This document shows, one piece after another, positions 1 through 14,200 of a DNA stretch of 64,000 nt. Both the position numbers and the translations under genes were made by a program. The stretch comes from Panulirus ornatus (taxonomy: Eukaryota; Arthropoda; Malacostraca; Decapoda; Palinuridae). Each line of letters starts with the position of its first letter. Positions within the stretch are counted from its first letter, which is position 1. The stretch spans positions 9,037-73,036 of the forward strand of contig NC_092287.1 of assembly GCF_036320965.1 (NCBI RefSeq), read 5' to 3'. The notes under the pieces are model-generated. The model saw only the letters and a list, made by a program, of their open reading frames with translations, made no database searches and was not told the DNA's origin.

Positions 1-33
1 ATTATATGTACACCTTATAAACAAGTCATCTTA

Positions 34-3000
34 GGTTTATTGCATTGTAACCAGATCAGATCATTAGATTTGTTGCCTTAACAGGCCCTTGGCTTTGATT
101 TACAATGTGAGATCATTTTATTTACTGCCTATAAACAGCTCGATAATTTTTACTGCTATTGTTTTAAGGTCAAGGAATTATATTTACAACCTTACATAAG
201 ATCATTATAAGATCATTATTTTCACTACTTTATATTTACTACTCATTAGCAGATTTACTGTCAAGATATTATAACAGGTCAAGATCAATAGATTTACTGA
301 TGTATAACAAGTCAAGACCATCGGATTTATTAGGTCAAAGATCATTAGATTTAATGCCTTTTAACAGGTAAAGATCATTAGAATTCTGCCTTTATAACAG
401 GTAAGATCATTGATTTATACAACATATCAAGATCATTAAATTTATGCTTTTAATTGAATCATCATTAGATTTACTATCTTATAACAGCGAAACATAAGAT
501 TTACTGCTTTTTTCAAATCAAGGATCATTAGATTTATTTCTGTTTGGCCTTATAAAACAGTTTTAAGATTATTTATTGATTTACTGCATTTTGTAAGAGA
601 TCAGATCATTAGATTTACTGTCGTATAACAGGCCAAGATTATAGATTTATTACCTTATCATTATTATTAGATTTACTGGCTTATAATTGGTCAAAATCAT
701 AAGATTTTACTACCTCTGTTAACAGGTATTAGACATTACATTGATTTCCATGTATCAGGTCAAGGGGGGGGGGAAAAAATGCCTTATGATAGATTTTTTT
801 TGGGGGCTTATAAAAGGTTTACCATAATTAGATTTACCGCCGTACAATAGGTCAAAATTAAGAACATTCCTTCCAACTGGTCTTCACATTAGAATTTTTT
901 GCCTTATAACTATAATTAGATTTATAAGCTTTTAACAGGTAAAGATCTTTAGATTTAATGCTCTTGTAACATATCAAGATAATTATAAACAGGTCCAAGA
1001 TTCATGAGATATGATGCCTGACCAAAGGGTGTCATTAGATTTACAGGTCAAGATCATTCGATTTATTGCCTTATATCATCAATTCATTAGATTTTTTGCC
1101 TTAGATTTTTTTTGTCATCTTCTAGATTTAATTGGCCTTGTAACAAGTCAAGATCATTACTTTACTGCCCTCATAACAATTCAAGATAATTAGATTTCTG
1201 TCTTTGTAACAGGTCAAAGTTCATTAGATTTACTGCTTGTAAAAGACCCATAGACATTAACTTTAATCCTTACAACACGACAAGCTCATTTGATTTTCAC
1301 GATGGAAGGTCATGATCATTAGTTTTTTACCTCGTAAAAGGGTAAAGGACCATTTTAATTACTGCCTTATAAACAGCTCAAGTATAATAGATTTACTGCC
1401 TATTGTTATGGTAAGAACTTTTATATCTACAAGTGAAGGATCATTAGGTTTATTGCATTGTAACAGGTTAACTGACCTTGTAACAAGTCAAGATTCATTA
1501 GATATACTGCCTTATAACAGGTGTTCATTAGATTAACTGTTTATTTAAGAGGGTCAAAGACCTTTTGGATTTACTGCCTTTTAACAAGTAAAGATCATTA
1601 GTTTTAAGGGGCCCTTTTAACCCCGGTAAAGTCATTAAAATTTCCCTTGCCTCATAAACGGGTTTTAAGTTATTGGTTTTTTACTAAAATATACATCATA
1701 AAATTTTTAATGCCTTTAACAGGCATTAGATTTACGGGCTTTATAATTGACCCTTCTTTTAGTTTTACTGTCATAACAGCGAAATAAAGATTTACTCCCT
1801 TCATCATTAGATTTATGCCTTTAAATAACATGTCAAGATTATTAGTTTTTAATTACATAGTAAGGATCAAGTCATTAGTTTTAAAGGGCCTTTTTAACGG
1901 GCCAAGTTTATTAGATTTATTCCCTTTTAAAAACAGATCAAAAATCATAAGATTTACTCCCTTTTGAAAAACCTTTGAAAACCCTTTAAAAATTTACTTC
2001 CATGTAAAGGTCAAGACCCTTGGGATTTTACTCCCTTTGGGAAAAAAAACAAGGTCATTAGTTTTAAAGGCCCTAAAAAAACAGGTAAAAGGATTTTAGT
2101 TTTTCCCCATAGAAAAGAGATCAAGATCACTAGATCATGATCACATAACAGCAAAAGATCTTAGATTTTTGATTTACGGGCTTTATATGGGTAAAATCAA
2201 AAGGGTTTTTTATCTTCGGTCAAGAACCTTACTTTTACTTCCTTTTTAAAACCCCCCAGGGGTTTGAATTTTATCATTAGTTAATTAGTTACAAATTTTT
2301 TAAAGGTAAAAAAATCATTAAATTTTAATGACTTGGAACTTTGCCAAGATCATTAATTTTTTTGCTTTTTAAAAGGTAAATATCATTAAAAATTTTAACC
2401 CCCTTCCCAAATGTCGAAATCATTGGGGATTTACCCCTTACAATGGGTTTCAAAATCAAAAACATTTTATTAATTCCTTGTCCCAGGTATCATTAGATTT
2501 TTTTGCCTTATAATTAGATTTCCCAAGTTTTTAAAGGAAAAAGTCTTTAAAATTTAAAATCCCTTTTAAAACAAATCAAGATCATTAGATTGCTGTTTTA
2601 AAAACAGGCCCAAAGATGACTGCGTTAAAAAAGGGTGAAGTTTCTTAGATTTACAGGTCATCTTAGATCATTCCCTTTAAAAACGGGTTTCAAGATTTAC
2701 TGTTTTTAGCGAAAGATCATAGATTTATGCCTTGTAAAAAAGCAAGTTTTACTCCCCTTTAAAATTAAAAATCATTAGATTTCTTCCTGGGTTAAACAGG
2801 TCAAGTTTCATTACTTTTTACTACATTACTTTTTCCCGCCAAAAACGTCAATATTTTTTAAATTTTCTCCCTCATTATATTTAACAATCATGATCATTTG
2901 ATTTACGTTTTGTAAAAAAAACCCACTTAGAACAGGATTTTTGTTAATTTGAAAGGTCAAGATCATTCCCAATTTTTTCCCTTTGGGTCACCGGTCAAGA

Positions 3001-5596
3001 TAAATTAAAAAATAATCCCTTAGATCTTTGATCATTGGGATTTACAGGGAAGGTCTTTTACATTTTATTGGACATATTGGACAGTTTTAATTGGACATTT
3101 TTGTGCCTTGGGATCTTAACCCTTTGTTTTACTGTCATTAGATTTCTTCCCTTTTTATAGCAAGTCTTTTAGGGCCCAAATATATTAGTTTTTCATTATG
3201 GTCTTATATTATGGCCCAATATCATTAGTTTTACTAACAAAATCGGTTTGAGATAATTAGTTTTACTGTCTTATGACGGGTTTTTAAAATTCATTAGTTA
3301 TTGCCTTTAAAAAACGGGCAAGAAAAATTAGATTTTTTCCCTTATAAAAGGTCTTCATTCCCTTATGAGATCAAAGATCAGTAGATTTTTTTTCCCTTAT
3401 AAAAACCCTAAGGGTTTCCATGGATTTTTTTTCCTTGAAAAAAGTAAGATCATTATATTTATCCCTTATAACAATTCAAAATCATTAGATTTTGAAAACA
3501 GGTCACCCTTAGATTCTTTCCCTTTTAACAGGTCAGGATTATTAGTTTTATTTGCCAAGATCAAGATCATTTGTTTTTTAAAAATGTTTTTCCTTGTCCC
3601 CGGGTCAAGAAAAAACTACCTTTTAACATTTCATGATATTAGATTTATGCTATAAAACCAGGGCAAGTTTTTTAGAGTTAATGCCTTTTAACGGGTTTCA
3701 AGATCTTTAGTTTTACTCCCTTTTTTATCAGGTAAACATAAATTGATTTACCCCTTTTACTTCGGGCATGATAAAATTATTATTCCCCCTTTTATAACAA
3801 GGCGAGGTCATTAGATTTACTTGTTTATGAGAGCGTCAAGATCACTAGATTTACCGAGTTATAGAACATTAGTTTAACTGCCTTATAAACCAGGTCGAAG
3901 ACATTATTATTTACTTACCTTATAAAACAAATCTAGTCATTAGGATTTATTGCCTTGGTACTGGCCTTATACAAGTCAACATTAGCTGATTTACTGCCTA
4001 CTGAACAAGTCAGATCATTAGATATACTGCCCTTAATAACATGTCATTGGATTTACTGCCTATACCGGTCATCATTAGATTTAATGCCTTTTATCAGGTA
4101 AAGATCATTTGAAAATTCTGCCATAATTATAGGTTATCATTGGTTCGGATTTATTATCGTCGTCAAGATCATCAGATTTACTGACCTTATAACAGGTCAT
4201 AAGATATACTATCTTTTAACGCGAAATATAAAATTTACTGCCTGTAACAAATCAAGATCATTAGATTTAAGGCTTTATCATTAGTCAAGATTATTCGATT
4301 TACTGCAAAGGATCAAGATCATTAGATTTACTGTCTTATAACCCCCAAGATTTTTAGATTTATTCCCCTTATAAGTCAATATTATTAGATTTACTGCCTA
4401 TAAGTCAAAAATCTAAGACTTCCATGTATCAGGTCAAGATCATTAGAGTTTATGCTTATAACAGTTAACAATCTTTTAACAGTAAAAAATCATTCGATTT
4501 AATGCCCTGGAAAATAGTCAAGATTTTTTGCTTTATAAAAGGTCAATATCATTAGAATACTTCCTTGCCACCGGACGAGATCCATTCGACTTTACTGCCT
4601 TAAACGGCCATTATTATTAGATTTATTATAACGTCTAAATTATTAGATTGTCAAAATCAATGATTTTTTTTTCTTCCTTGTAATAGGTCAAGGTAATTAG
4701 ATTTATAAACTTTTATAGGTAACGGATCTTTAGGTTTATGCCAGGTAATATATCAAGATCATAGGGTCAAGATCATTAGATTGTCTGCCTTACAATGGGC
4801 AAAATCATTTTAGATTTATTGCCACATAACAGAGTCAAGATTTTTTTACGACATAAAAACAAGCTCAAGATCTTAGGTTTACTGCCTTGTAACAAGATTA
4901 TTAGATTTTATGCCTCATAGCATTTCAGATCATTAGTTTTTATGGCCTTGTAACAGGTCAAGATCATTACATATACTGCCTATATAACACTCAAAGATAT
5001 TAGATTTACTTCTTGTAAAGCGTCAAGAATCATTAGATTTTCACTGCCTTATAACAGGTCAGTTACCTAGATCATTACGACTTACTCCTTATAACATGAC
5101 AAAGGATCATTAGATTTTTGCCGAATGACCCGAATGATAAGGTAATATCATTGGAATTACTTCTTTGTCACGGTAATTAAATATACTGCCTTATAAACAA
5201 TCATGTTATTGATTTACTGACTATTAGATAGATCTAAAAGCCTTTTTACAACTCAAAATCATTAGTTTTTACTGTCTGTAACAGGTTCAGAATCAGATTT
5301 TACTGCTTGATAATTAGATTTACAGCGGGCTTTGTAACAGGACAATTCTTTATAACTACCTAAAGAATTGGAGTTTTGCCTATGATAGGTCAAGATCATT
5401 AGAATTACTTCTTGATCCGGTCAGATCATTAGATATACCTGCCTTATAACAGGTCAAGACATTAGATATACTACCTTGTTAGTCAAGAATCTATTTATTT
5501 ACTGCCTTATAACATCTCAAGATAATTAGAACTTTACTGCCTTATTGTTAGGGTCAAGGACATTAAATTTACAGCCTTTATAACAAGTCATCATTA
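34..5596. repeat. Higher-order repeat copy A of the 33-bp satellite (about 5.56 kb)
   Basis: Divergent marker units recur in the same order in each copy. The start marker GGTTTATTGCATTGTAAC, followed by a TTTGTTGCC unit, lies at 34, 5597 and 11242. Other markers in this copy are a second GGTTTATTG unit at 1447, GATGACTGCGTTA near 2613, a GGACATATTGGACA block near 3068, CACCGGACGAGATC near 4566 and a GGGTCAAGATCATTAG unit near 4768. From about 1600 to 3800 the sequence is strongly homopolymer-smeared. Confidence 0.8.
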
Positions 5597-8500
5597 GGTT
5601 TATTGCATTGTAACAGATCAAGAACATTAGATTTGTTGGCCTTACAGGCCTTGGCTTGGTATAGCAAGTGAAGATCTTTTTATTTACTGCTCGATAATAT
5701 TACTGCCTGATTGTTATAAGGTCCAAGGACATTATATTTATACCTTACATAAGATCATTATAAGATCATTATATTCACTACTTTTTATTTACTACCTCAT
5801 TAGCTGATTTACTGTAAAGCTCATTGATACAGGTCAAGATCAATAGATTTACTGATGTATAACAAGTCAAGACCATCGGATTTATAGGTCAAGATCATTA
5901 GATTTAATGCCTTTAACAGGTAAGTCATTAGAATTTTGGCCATTATAACAGGTTAAGATCATTGGATTTACTACAAACATACAAGATCATTAAATTTTAC
6001 TGCTTTTAATTGATCATCAGTAGATTTATATCTTATAACAGCGAAATATAAGATTTACTGCCTTTTAACAAATCAAGTTCATTAGATTTATGGCCTTATA
6101 ACTGTTTTTAAGATTATGTTCTAGATTACTGCATAGTAAGAGATCATGATCATTAGGATTTACTGTCGTTTATAACAGGCAAGATTATTAGATTTATTAC
6201 CGTATCAATATTATTAGATTTTACTGGATCATAAATAGGTCAAAATCAAAAGATTTACTACCTTGTAACAGGTATAGAACATTATCAGTGATTTCCATGT
6301 ATCAAGGTCAAGGTCATTAGATTTACTTCCCTTATGATTAGTTTTTTTCCCCCTTATAAAAGGTTTACCATATTATTAGATTTAGGGGCCTTAAAATTTG
6401 GTAAATTTTTAAAGAACATTCCTTGCAACAGGTCTTTCATTAGATTTTTCCCTTATAACAAAAATTTGATTTATAAGTTTTTTAAAAGGGTAAAGTTCTT
6501 TAGTTTTAATCCCCTTGTAACTTATCAAGATATTATAAACAGGTCCAGTCTTGGGATTGACTGCCGGGACAAAGGGTAAATCTTAGATTTACAGGTCAAG
6601 ATCATTCGATTTATTGCCTTATAAATAAAAATTCATTAGTTTTTTTCCCTTAGATTTTTTGTCATCATTAGTTTTAAATGCCTTGAAAACAAGGCCAAGA
6701 TCATTACATTTACTGCCTCATAAAAACCCCAAGATTTACTGTCTTGAAAACGGTAAAAGATCATTAGTTTTTCTCCCCTTGTAACAGCCCAAAGTCATTA
6801 AAACTTAATCCCTTTTTTCACGCAGATTCATTAGATTTTCCCTAGGGGGAAGGTCAGATCATTAGTTTTTTCCTCGTAAAATAAGTAAAGACCATTTTTT
6901 TTTACTGCCTTTTAACAGTAAAGGAAAATTAGATTTACTGCCTTATTGTTAAGGTCAAAAAACCCTTATATCTCAAGTGAAGATCTTTAGGTTTATTGCT
7001 TTTTGTAACAGGTTAACTGCCTTGTAAAAAGTCAAGCCATTAGTTTATACTGCCTTTAAAACCAGGTGATCTTTTGATTTACTGATATTTAAGAGGTCAA
7101 GACCATTGGTTTTTCTCCCTTATAACAAGTCAAGTTCATTAGTTTTTAATGCCATTTAAAAAAGGTAAAGATCTTTTTAAAAATTCCTGCCGAACGGGTT
7201 TTAAGTTCTTTGGGAAATTTACTATAATTTTCCATCATCAAATTTAATGCCTTATAACGGGTTTCATTAGATTTAAAATTGTTTAAAAATTTATTAAAAA
7301 AAACTTTAAAAGATTTATTTTTTTGTTCTTTTAACCAAAGCAAAAATATAAGATTTACCCCTTAAATCATTAGATTTATGCCCTTTTCCCATAGTAAGGA
7401 TCAAGATCTTTAGATTTATGCCTTATAACGGGCCCAAGATTTTTTGGGATTTATTACCTTTTTTCCCAGATAAAAAAATCAAAAGTTTTATGCCTTGAAA
7501 CGGGTTTGAGAACCTTACTTTTACTTCCTTTGTAACAGGTCAAGACCCATTAGTTTTTCTGCCTTGTAACAAAACAAGGTCATTAGTTTTGGGCCCCTTT
7601 TAAAAAAGGTCAAGTTTATTAGTTTTTACTGCATAGAAAGAGATAAAGATCCCCTAGACCCACTAAAATCCAAAAACAGCAAAAAGATCATTGATATTGG
7701 GTTTACTGCTTTAAAATAGGTCAAAAATCATAAGTTTTTGTAATGGGTCAAAAACCCTTTTACTTTTTCTTCCTTTAAAACATGTGAATTCATTAGAAAA
7801 ATTATTTAAACAAATTTTTTACAGGTAAAAAAAACATTTAAATTTTAATTTACTTGGAAATGCCAAAAATCATTTTTTTTTTTGTTTTAAAAAGGTCAAT
7901 ATTTATTTTTTAATTACTTCCTTGCCAAATGTCGGGAAAACATTTGATTTACTGCCTTAAAATAGGGCAAAATCATGAACCTTTATTAATTCCTTTTAAA
8001 AAAGGTCTTTATTAGGTTTTTTTGCCTTATTAAATTTGATTTAAAAAGCTTTTTTAAAAGGTAAAAAACTTTAGTTTAATGCCTTTTTTTTATAAACAAA
8101 ATCATTTGATTTACTGCCTTATAACAGGTCCCCGATGACTGCGTTACAAATCATTAGATTTTCAGGTCATCATTTTGGGTTCATTTCCTTTTAAAAGGTC
8201 AAAAATTTACGGGCATGCGAAAGATCACTAGATTACAAGTCAAGTAACAAGTAAAAAATTTTTCTGCCTTATAATTCAAAAATCATTAGATTTTCTTCCT
8301 CGTAACAGGGGCAAGATCATTTAAATTTTCTACATTAAATTTTTACCGCCAGGGAAAAGTCAATTTTATTTAAAATTTTTTGCCTCATTTTTTTAAAACT
8401 CATGAAAAATTTGATTTAAATGTTTTGTAAAAAACCCTTTTTGGGGAAAACCCATTTTTGTTCAATGAAAGGGCAAGTCATTACAATTAAATTTCCCTTT

Positions 8501-10947
8501 TTCCCGGTCAAAATTTATTAGATATAATTTCCCTTTGTTTTATGATCATTAGATTTCAGGGCAAGGGGCATTACAGTTTTGGAAAATATTTTTGGCCCGA
8601 TTTATTGGGCAATTTATTGGGGGGAATATTTGGGGTGCCCTTTGATTTTTAGACATTTGTTTTACTGCTTTTACCCGGTTAAATCATTAGATTTCTTGCC
8701 TTATAGCAAAATCATTTATGGCCAAAATCATTTGAATTTTTTTTTTGGTCAATATCATTTTGGTCAAAATCAAATTTGATTTACTAACATAACAGGGAGA
8801 GGTCATTTTGATTTTTCTGTTTTTGACAGGTTAAAATCATTAGATTTTTTGGGCCCTTTTAAAAGGGCAAGATCATTTGTTTTTTTACCTTATAACGGTC
8901 ATCCCTTCACTTATGAGATCAAAGATCGTTGATTTCTTTCCCTTTTAACAACTCAAGATCAATGGATTTTCTTCCTTGTAACAAGTCAAGATATTTTATT
9001 TACTGCCTTTTATAAAAATTCCCAAAAACATTAGATTTTGTAACGTTTATCATTAGATTCATTCCCTTTTTAAAAGGTCAAGGGGGTTTAAAGATTTAAA
9101 TGCCAAGATCCAAAACATTAGATTTTAGAAATGACTTCCTTGTCCAAACCCGGGCAAGAAAAAAACTACCTTTTAAAAAGGTTTTGATCATTAGATTTAC
9201 CCCTATATAACAGGCAAGATTTAGAGTTTAAAGCCTTATAAAAGGTAAAGGGTCCCTTAGTTTTACGGCCCTTTTTTCAGGTCAAGGGTCATTAGGGTTT
9301 TCTGCCCTTTTAAAAAGACAAGATATTAGATTTTTGCCCTTTATAACAAAATCAATATCATTAGATTTTGGGGCCCTTTTATCGGTCAAGTCATTAGATT
9401 TACTTCCTTAAAATCAGGTTTATGATCAAATTAAATTTTTTACCCTCTTATAACAAGTCGAGGTAAATTTGATTTACTTGTTTATGAAAAGGTCAAAATC
9501 ACTAGATTTACCCCGGGTTTTAAGAACATTAGACATTTATTTTCTACCTTTTAACAAAATCAGATCATTAGATTTATTGCCCCTTTTAAAAAAGGCCCTT
9601 TTTAAAAAAGTAAAAATTAGCGAATTTTTTCTGCCCCACAACAAAATCAAAATCTTTTGTTTTACTGCCCTTTTAACATTTTCCCTTGGATTTTCTGCCT
9701 TTTATACCGGTTTATCATTGGGTTTAATGCCTTTTTTAAAAGGTAAAATTCATTTGAATTTCCCGCCCTATAACAGGTTAAAATTGGATTTATTATCGGG
9801 CGTCCCAAAAATCATCAGATTTTGGGGCCTTTTAAAAGGTCATTTTGGGTTTAAATGCCTTGTAAAAAATCAAGTCATTAGATTTTGGGGTTTTATTAGG
9901 TCCCCAAAATTATTCGATTTTCTGCAAGAGATCAAGGGTATTGGGTTTACTGCCTTATTAAAAACCTTTTCATTAGATTTACTGCCCATTTAAATCAAAA
10001 TTTATAGATTTACTGCCTTGGGGGTTCTTGGGAAAAAAGGGCAAATTTATTAGAAATTTAAATGCCTTATAACAGTTTTCAAACTTTTAAAAAAGGTAAA
10101 AAAAAAATTCGATTTAATTTCCTGGAACATGTCAAGATTTTTTTTTTCTTTATAAAAGGGCTATATCATTAGAATTACTTCCTTGGGCCCCCGGACGAGA
10201 TCATTCCCTTTTTTGCCTTTTTAAAAAGGCCAAAAATTATTGATTTATTTAAAGGGCAAATATTATTAGATTGTCAAAATCAATGATTTTATTTTTTTTC
10301 CTTGTAAAAGGTCAAGATAATTAGATTTATAAACTTTTATTAGGTAACGATCTTTAAAATTTAAATGCCAGGAAAATTTTCAAGATCATGGGGTCAAGAT
10401 CTTTTAGATTAAACGGGCCTTACAATGGGCAAAAACCCCTTTAGATTTATTGCCCTTAACGGGTTAAAGGGTTTCTGCATAACAACTCAAGTTATTGGGT
10501 TTACTGCCTTTTTTAAAAGACATTAGATTTTATGCCTCATAGCATTTCAATCATTAGATTTTTGCCTTGTAACGGGGTCAAGACTTTACATATACTCCCT
10601 TTAACAACTCAAGATAATTAGATTTACTGTCTTTTTAACGGTCAAGTCATTAGATTCATGCCTTTTTAAAAGGGTAAATTTACCAAGATCATTAGACTTA
10701 CCCCCTTTAAAATGAAAAGATCATTAGTTTTTTTTTTTCCCGAATGAAAGGTCAATATCATTGGAATTACTTTTTTGTCCCCGGTCTTTTAAATATATCC
10801 CTTTTATAACAGATATGATTTTTTAGTTTTATGACTTTTAGTTTAATTTCAAAACCCTTTTAAAAAACTAAAAAATTCATTAGATTTACTGTCTTGTAAA
10901 AGGTCAAGATCAAAATTTTTTAAATCCCTTGATAATTGTTTACTGCC

Positions 10948-11016
<69 letters not shown>

Positions 11017-11241
11017 ACCAAATTCATTATAACAAAAGAGCATTAGATTTTTGCCTAATGAAAGGTCAAGATCATTGGGAATTACTTCCTTGACTCCGGT
11101 CAAGACATTAGTTAAAATGCCTTTGTTAGTAAAGTCTTTATTATTTACGATTTAAAACCCTTCTCAAGAAAAATTAAAATTTACTGCCTTATTGTTAGGG
11201 TCAAGGCCCTTATATTTACAGCCTTTTAAAAAGTCTTATTA
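5597..11241. repeat. Higher-order repeat copy B of the 33-bp satellite (about 5.65 kb)
   Basis: This copy has the same marker order as copy A: GGTTTATTGCATTGTAAC at 5597, GATGACTGCGTTA near 8132, a smeared form of the TTGGACA block near 8600, the CCGGACGAGATC unit near 10190 and a TCAAGATCATGGGGTCAAG unit near 10380. Marker offsets from copy A are about 5.54 to 5.63 kb. Smearing covers most of 6340 to 11241, so base-level divergence between the copies cannot be trusted. Confidence 0.78.
10954..11014. repeat. Poly(A) run of 61 bases inside the satellite
   Basis: An uninterrupted run of 61 A lies inside copy B of the 33-bp satellite. There is no recognisable retroelement 3' end next to it on either side. 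It is in the smeared zone, so a consensus artefact is as likely as a real poly(A) tail. Confidence 0.9.
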
Positions 11242-14200
11242 GGTTTATTGCATTGTAACGATCAAGATATTAGTTTGTTGCCTTAAAGGGCCCTTGGTTG
11301 TAACAAGGGGAAGTTTCATTTTATTACTGCCGTTAAAAATTTACTGCCTTATTGTTATAAGGTCGGGGGGACTTATATTTACTACCTTACTTTAAGATCA
11401 TTAATTAAAATTACTTTTATTTATACCTCATTAGCAGTTTTTACTTCAAGACCCATTAAAACCAGGTCAAGATCAATAGATTTATGATGTATAAAAAGGT
11501 AAGGGGACCATCGGATTTATAGGTCAAGATCATGAGTTTTAATCCCTTTTTAAACGGGTTTAAAAGATTTTAGAATTTCTCCCTTTTAAAAAGGGGTTAA
11601 GATAATTGGATTTACTACAACATTCGATCATTAAATTTACTGTTTTTTAAAAATTTGATCATCTTAGATTTACTATTTTTAAAAACGGCGAAATATAAGA
11701 TTTACTGCCTTTTAACAAACCCAAGTTTCATTAGATTTGGGCCTTTAACATTTTAAAGATTATTTATTAGATTTACTGCTTTGTAAGGATAAAGATCATT
11801 GATTTACTGTCGATAAAGGCCAAGTTTATTAGATTTATTACCTTTTTCAATATTATTAGATTTATTTGGGTCAAAATCAAAAAGATTTACTCCCCTTGTA
11901 ACAGTTTAGAAACATTACTTTTGATTTCCATGTATAGGTCAAGATCATTAGATTTACTGCCTTATGATTAGTTTTTTTGCCTTAAAAAAGGTTTTCCCAT
12001 ATTTTTTGTTTTACTCCCCTTACAATAGGTAAAAAATTTGGGGAAAACATTCCTTGCAACAGGTCATCTTTTTAGTTTTATTGTTTTAATAAAAAAATTA
12101 ATTAGTTTTAATAAGTTTTTAAAAACGGGTAAAGACTTTAGATTTAATCCCTTTTTAAAAACATACCCAAGGGATCATTATAAAAACGGGTCCAGTTCAT
12201 TAAAATTGGATGCCTGACAAAGGGGGGACATTAGATTTACGGGTAAAGATCTTCGATTTTTTTTGCCTTAAAACATAAAAATAATTAGATTTTTTCCCTT
12301 TTAGTTTTTTTGCCCTTCATTAGTTTTAAATGCCTTTTTAAAAATTTCAAGATCTTTACATTTACGCCTATAAAAAAATAAAGATAATTAGATTTACTGT
12401 TTTTAAAAGGTAAAGATCATTAGTTTTTACCCCTTGAAAAGCCCAAAGTTCTTTTAAATTTAAATTTCCCTTATAACACGCAAGACCCTTTAGTTTTTTC
12501 CCCTTGTGGAAGGTCAAGTTTCATTATTTTTTTCCCTCGTAACAATTTAAAGCCCTTTTTTTTAACTGTTAAAAAAGTAAAAGATAATTAGATTTATGCC
12601 TTATTGTTAGGTCAAAAACATTTTATCTCAGTTTTTTGGCATTGTAAAATGGTTAAAATTCCCTTTTTAACAAGTCAAGACATTGATATACTCCCTTTAT
12701 AAAGGTGATCATTAGTTTTTTTTTGTTTTTAAGAGGTAAAGGGGCCCATTGGTTTTTACCCCTTATAAAAGTAAAGTCATTAGTTTTAATTTCCCCCTTT
12801 TTAACAGGAAAAGATCATTAAAATTCCTCCCTCATAACGGGTTTTAAGACCCATTGGTTTTTTACTTTAATACATCATCAAATTTTTCCCTTATAACAGG
12901 TCATTGGGATTTATGCTTTAAAAATTGATCATCATTAGATTTACTGTCATAACAGCAAAATTTTAAGATTTATCCCTTCGTAATTAGATTTATGCCCTTA
13001 AAAAAGGTCAAGATTATTGGGATTTTTTTCATATTTAAGAGATCAAGATCATTAGATTTAGCCTTAAAACAGGCAAGATTATTAGATTTATTACCTTAAA
13101 AAACGGGTTCAAAATCATAAGATTTACTCCCATTGAAAAAGGTTTAGAAAACCTTACTTTTTTACTTCCATGAAAACGGGGTAAAAGATCATTAGTTTTA
13201 ATGCCTTGTAAAAAAAAAAAGGTCATTGGGGTTTTAGGGCCCCCTAAACCAGGTCAAGATTATTAGATTTACTGCATAGTAAGAGATCAAGATCACTAGA
13301 TCACTAGATCACATAACAGCGATAATATTAGATATTTGATTTACTGCTTATAATAGGGTCAAAAATCATAAGATTTTTAATAGGGTCAAGAACCTTACAT
13401 TTACTTCCATTTAACTTGTGGAATATCATTTAGATTATTAGTTACAAATTTTTTACAGGTAAAAAACATGCCAAGTTCATTAATTTTTTGTGCTTTATAA
13501 CAAAGGTCAATATCATTATAATTTACTTCCTTTCCTCATGTCGAAATCATTAGATTTATGCCTTACAATAGGTCAAATCATGAAACCTTATATTAATTAC
13601 TTGTAACAGGTCATCATTAGCTTTGATTGCCTATATAATTAGATTTACAAGCTTTTAACAGTAAAATCTTTAGATTTAAAGCCTTTTAACAAATCAGATC
13701 ATTAGATTGACTGCCTTAAAAACAGGTCGATGGACTGCGTTACAAGGGTGATAGATCATTAGATTTACAGGTCATCATTAGATCATTGCCTTATAACAGG
13801 TCAAGCGAAGATCACTAGATTTCTTGCCTTATAACAAAAATCAAGATCACCAGATTTACAATCAAGTAACAATGTCAAAGATTTACTGCCTGGATAATTC
13901 AAAATCATTAGAATTACTTCCTCGTAACAGGTCATGATCATTACATTTACTACATTACTTTTTACCGCAGTAAACGTCAATATTATTAGAATTTTTCTGC
14001 CCTCATTATATTTGCAATCATGATCATTTGATTTACTGTTTTGTAACAACCCTTAGAACACGGGAATTTTTGTTCAGATGAAAGTCAAGTTCATTACAAT
14101 TATTTCCTTGTCACCCACGTCAAGATCATTAGATAAATGCCTTAGATCAATGATCATTAGATTTACAGGCTAGGTCATTACAGTTATTGGACATAGTTGG

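Noticed and set aside
9469..9993. 174-codon open frame on the plus strand in the 33-bp satellite
   Set aside because: It is the open 11-codon phase of the satellite unit in a smeared region. There is no domain, and neighbouring units break the frame.
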